Part shown: in pieces, positions 4,848 through 6,049 of the stretch | Layout: the number at the start of each line of letters is the position of its first letter | How positions within the stretch are numbered: position 1 is the stretch's first letter | Origin: JBKHYG01 sp046565595 | Lineage (GTDB): Bacteria; Actinomycetota; AC-67 | Direction of reading: 5' to 3' | DNA length: 6,049 nt | NCBI GenBank assembly: GCA_046565595.1 | Contig: JBKHYG010000115.1 | Coordinates: 1 to 6,049 of the forward strand | Position numbers and translations under genes: made by a program | The notes under the pieces: model-generated | Databases searched by the model: none | The model's input: only the letters and a program-made list of their open reading frames with translations | What the model was told of the DNA's origin: nothing

Positions 4848-6049
4848 GTGGCCATAGCGACCGTTGGAGTTCTGGGTTGTGGGACGATGGGGTCCGGTAT
4901 AGCCGAGCTCGCTGCTCGCTCGGGCTACCAGGTGATCTTCCGAGAGACCGACGATGATCGCGTCGAATCGGGACTCGCGAACATCCGACAGAGCCTGGAC
5001 CGAGCGGTGGAACGGGGCAAGATCGAGTCGACCGCCCGCGACGAAGCGCTCGGAAAGATCCGCGGCACCACGACGCTGACAGATCTGAAGGAATGCGATC
5101 TGGTCATCGAGGCCATCCCCGAGCAGCTCGCTCTGAAGGAAGAGGCCTTCCGCGAACTGGATGCGCTGCTCCCAGAGGAAGCGATCATCGCTTCCAACAC
5201 CTCGTCCCTGCCGATCATCGAGATGGCCACGGCAACATCGCGTCCGAGCCGCGTCATCGGTGTTCACTTCTTCAACCCCGCACCCGTGATGGGCCTGGTC
5301 GAACTGGTCCGCACCGTGGTGACCACCGACACGGTGTTGTCCGACGCCAAGGCCTTCGTCGAGTCGCTCGGCAAGACGCCGGTCGTCTGCCAGGACCGCG
5401 CGGGCTTCATCGCCAACCTGCTGCTGTTCCCCTATCTGAACAACGCGGTCAAGATGTTCGAGGCTGGCTACGCCAGCCGTGAGGACATCGACGCTGCCAT
5501 GCGGTTCGGATGTGGCCATCCGATGGGGCCGCTGGCGCTGGTCGACCTCATCGGTCTGGACACGACCTACGAGATCCTCGAGGCGATGCATCAACAGTTC
5601 CGCGAGCAGGTCTACGCCCCGGCGCCGATCCTCAAGCACCTGGTCTCCGCGGGTTTCCTGGGACGCAAGAGCGGTCGCGGCTTCTACAGTTACGAGGAGC
5701 CCGGCAGCCCGCGGATAACCGACGCGAACGAGACGCACTCCACCAAGGAAGCGGCAGCGGCTCATATCAAGAAGGTCGGGGTGCTCGGCTCGGGAACGAT
5801 GGCCAACGGGATCGCGGAGGTCCTCGCCAAGGCTGGCCTGGAGGTCGTCATCCGCGCACGCAGCGAACAGAAGGTGGCTGCATCGAAGGCCGCGATCGAG
5901 AAGTCCCTTGCGCGCGCGGTCGCCAAGGGCAAGATGACCGAGGAGCAACTCGCCGAGATCGCCGCGCGGGTATCGGGAACCGTCGACCTCGAGGGCTTCG
6001 CCTCTTGCGATCTGGTGATCGAAGCGGTAGCCGAGGAACTCGACATCAA
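4848..6049 (+). CDS. Tandem-domain 3-hydroxyacyl-CoA (3-hydroxybutyryl-CoA) dehydrogenase, 3' end beyond window
   Basis: It interconverts 3-hydroxyacyl-CoA and 3-ketoacyl-CoA with NAD(P)(H); next to the mutase its likely job is reducing acetoacetyl-CoA to 3-hydroxybutyryl-CoA. I read 400 open codons. The first unit has a Rossmann domain (VGVLGCGTMGSG, GxGxxG at G10, G12, G15; acidic E33 at the second strand end), NTSS at 117-120, the catalytic dyad H140 and E152 (12 apart, as H158/E170 in human HAD), N190 (50 after the His), and a helical C-terminal domain to about 288 with HPMGPLALVDLIGLD and GRKSGRGFYSY. A second Rossmann domain starts near 308 (VGVLGSGTMANG, G314, G316, A319) and continues past the edge. 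From memory, actinobacterial proteins of this fused form are about 590 residues, so roughly a third is missing. The GTG start is fixed by AGGGAGG seven bases upstream. In the second unit ARS (337-339) replaces the acidic residue. Fatty-acid beta-oxidation is an alternative role. Confidence 0.93.
   Translation, partial: MAIATVGVLGCGTMGSGIAELAARSGYQVIFRETDDDRVESGLANIRQSLDRAVERGKIESTARDEALGKIRGTTTLTDLKECDLVIEAIPEQLALKEEAFRELDALLPEEAIIASNTSSLPIIEMATATSRPSRVIGVHFFNPAPVMGLVELVRTVVTTDTVLSDAKAFVESLGKTPVVCQDRAGFIANLLLFPYLNNAVKMFEAGYASREDIDAAMRFGCGHPMGPLALVDLIGLDTTYEILEAMHQQFREQVYAPAPILKHLVSAGFLGRKSGRGFYSYEEPGSPRITDANETHSTKEAAAAHIKKVGVLGSGTMANGIAEVLAKAGLEVVIRARSEQKVAASKAAIEKSLARAVAKGKMTEEQLAEIAARVSGTVDLEGFASCDLVIEAVAEELDI

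Noticed and set aside
4809..5948. A 379-codon minus-strand open frame
   Set aside because: It lies antisense to the dehydrogenase, which has clear Rossmann and catalytic motifs and a strong ribosome site; the antisense product resembles nothing and would also cover the divergent promoter region.
1..6049. CRISPR array, mobile element, tRNA or phage signal
   Set aside because: No regularly spaced direct repeats, terminal inverted repeats, transposase or integrase motifs, or tRNA-like cloverleaf were seen, and genes fill nearly the whole window.

Overview
The window reads as ordinary chromosomal DNA of a high-G+C bacterium. It is most likely an actinomycete-type or related actinobacterial lineage. 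The clues are the strong G/C preference at third codon positions, the non-ATG starts, a LytR-CpsA-Psr protein that carries a C-terminal LytR_C domain, a StrD-type (long) nucleotidyltransferase, and an ethylmalonyl-CoA mutase next to a tandem-domain 3-hydroxyacyl-CoA dehydrogenase, an arrangement I recall from Streptomyces. Species cannot be told from the sequence. There are no tRNA or rRNA genes, CRISPR arrays, insertion sequences or phage genes, and no gap between genes exceeds about 100 bases.

Layout: four genes lie on the minus strand, in transcription order right to left. They are an ethylmalonyl-CoA mutase (MeaA/Ecm type, 4753-2771), a hotdog-fold acyl-CoA thioesterase (2769-2260, one base after the mutase stop), an LCP-family cell-wall glycopolymer ligase (2211-802) and a glucose-1-phosphate thymidylyltransferase with a TTG start (756 to the left edge, C-terminus missing). 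A 94-base divergent region (4754-4847) separates these from one plus-strand gene. That gene is a fused 3-hydroxyacyl/3-hydroxybutyryl-CoA dehydrogenase with a GTG start and a strong Shine-Dalgarno; it runs off the right edge.

Functional reading: the right two thirds is acyl-CoA metabolism. The dehydrogenase would supply the acetoacetyl-CoA/3-hydroxybutyryl-CoA step and the mutase the ethylmalonyl-CoA to methylsuccinyl-CoA step of the ethylmalonyl-CoA pathway of acetate assimilation. The thioesterase is apparently translationally coupled to the mutase and may release CoA from intermediates. Crotonyl-CoA carboxylase/reductase and the other pathway enzymes are not in the window. The left third is cell-envelope work: activated sugar synthesis (dTDP-glucose) and attachment of glycopolymers to peptidoglycan. 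Short gaps (1, 48 and 45 bases) allow one four-gene transcript, but I see no functional reason linking the two halves.

I do not see a clearly new biological system. The points most worth a second look are the different cofactor signatures of the two Rossmann domains in the dehydrogenase, the tight mutase-thioesterase coupling, and a pair of palindromes sharing an AGGCCT core in the divergent promoter region.
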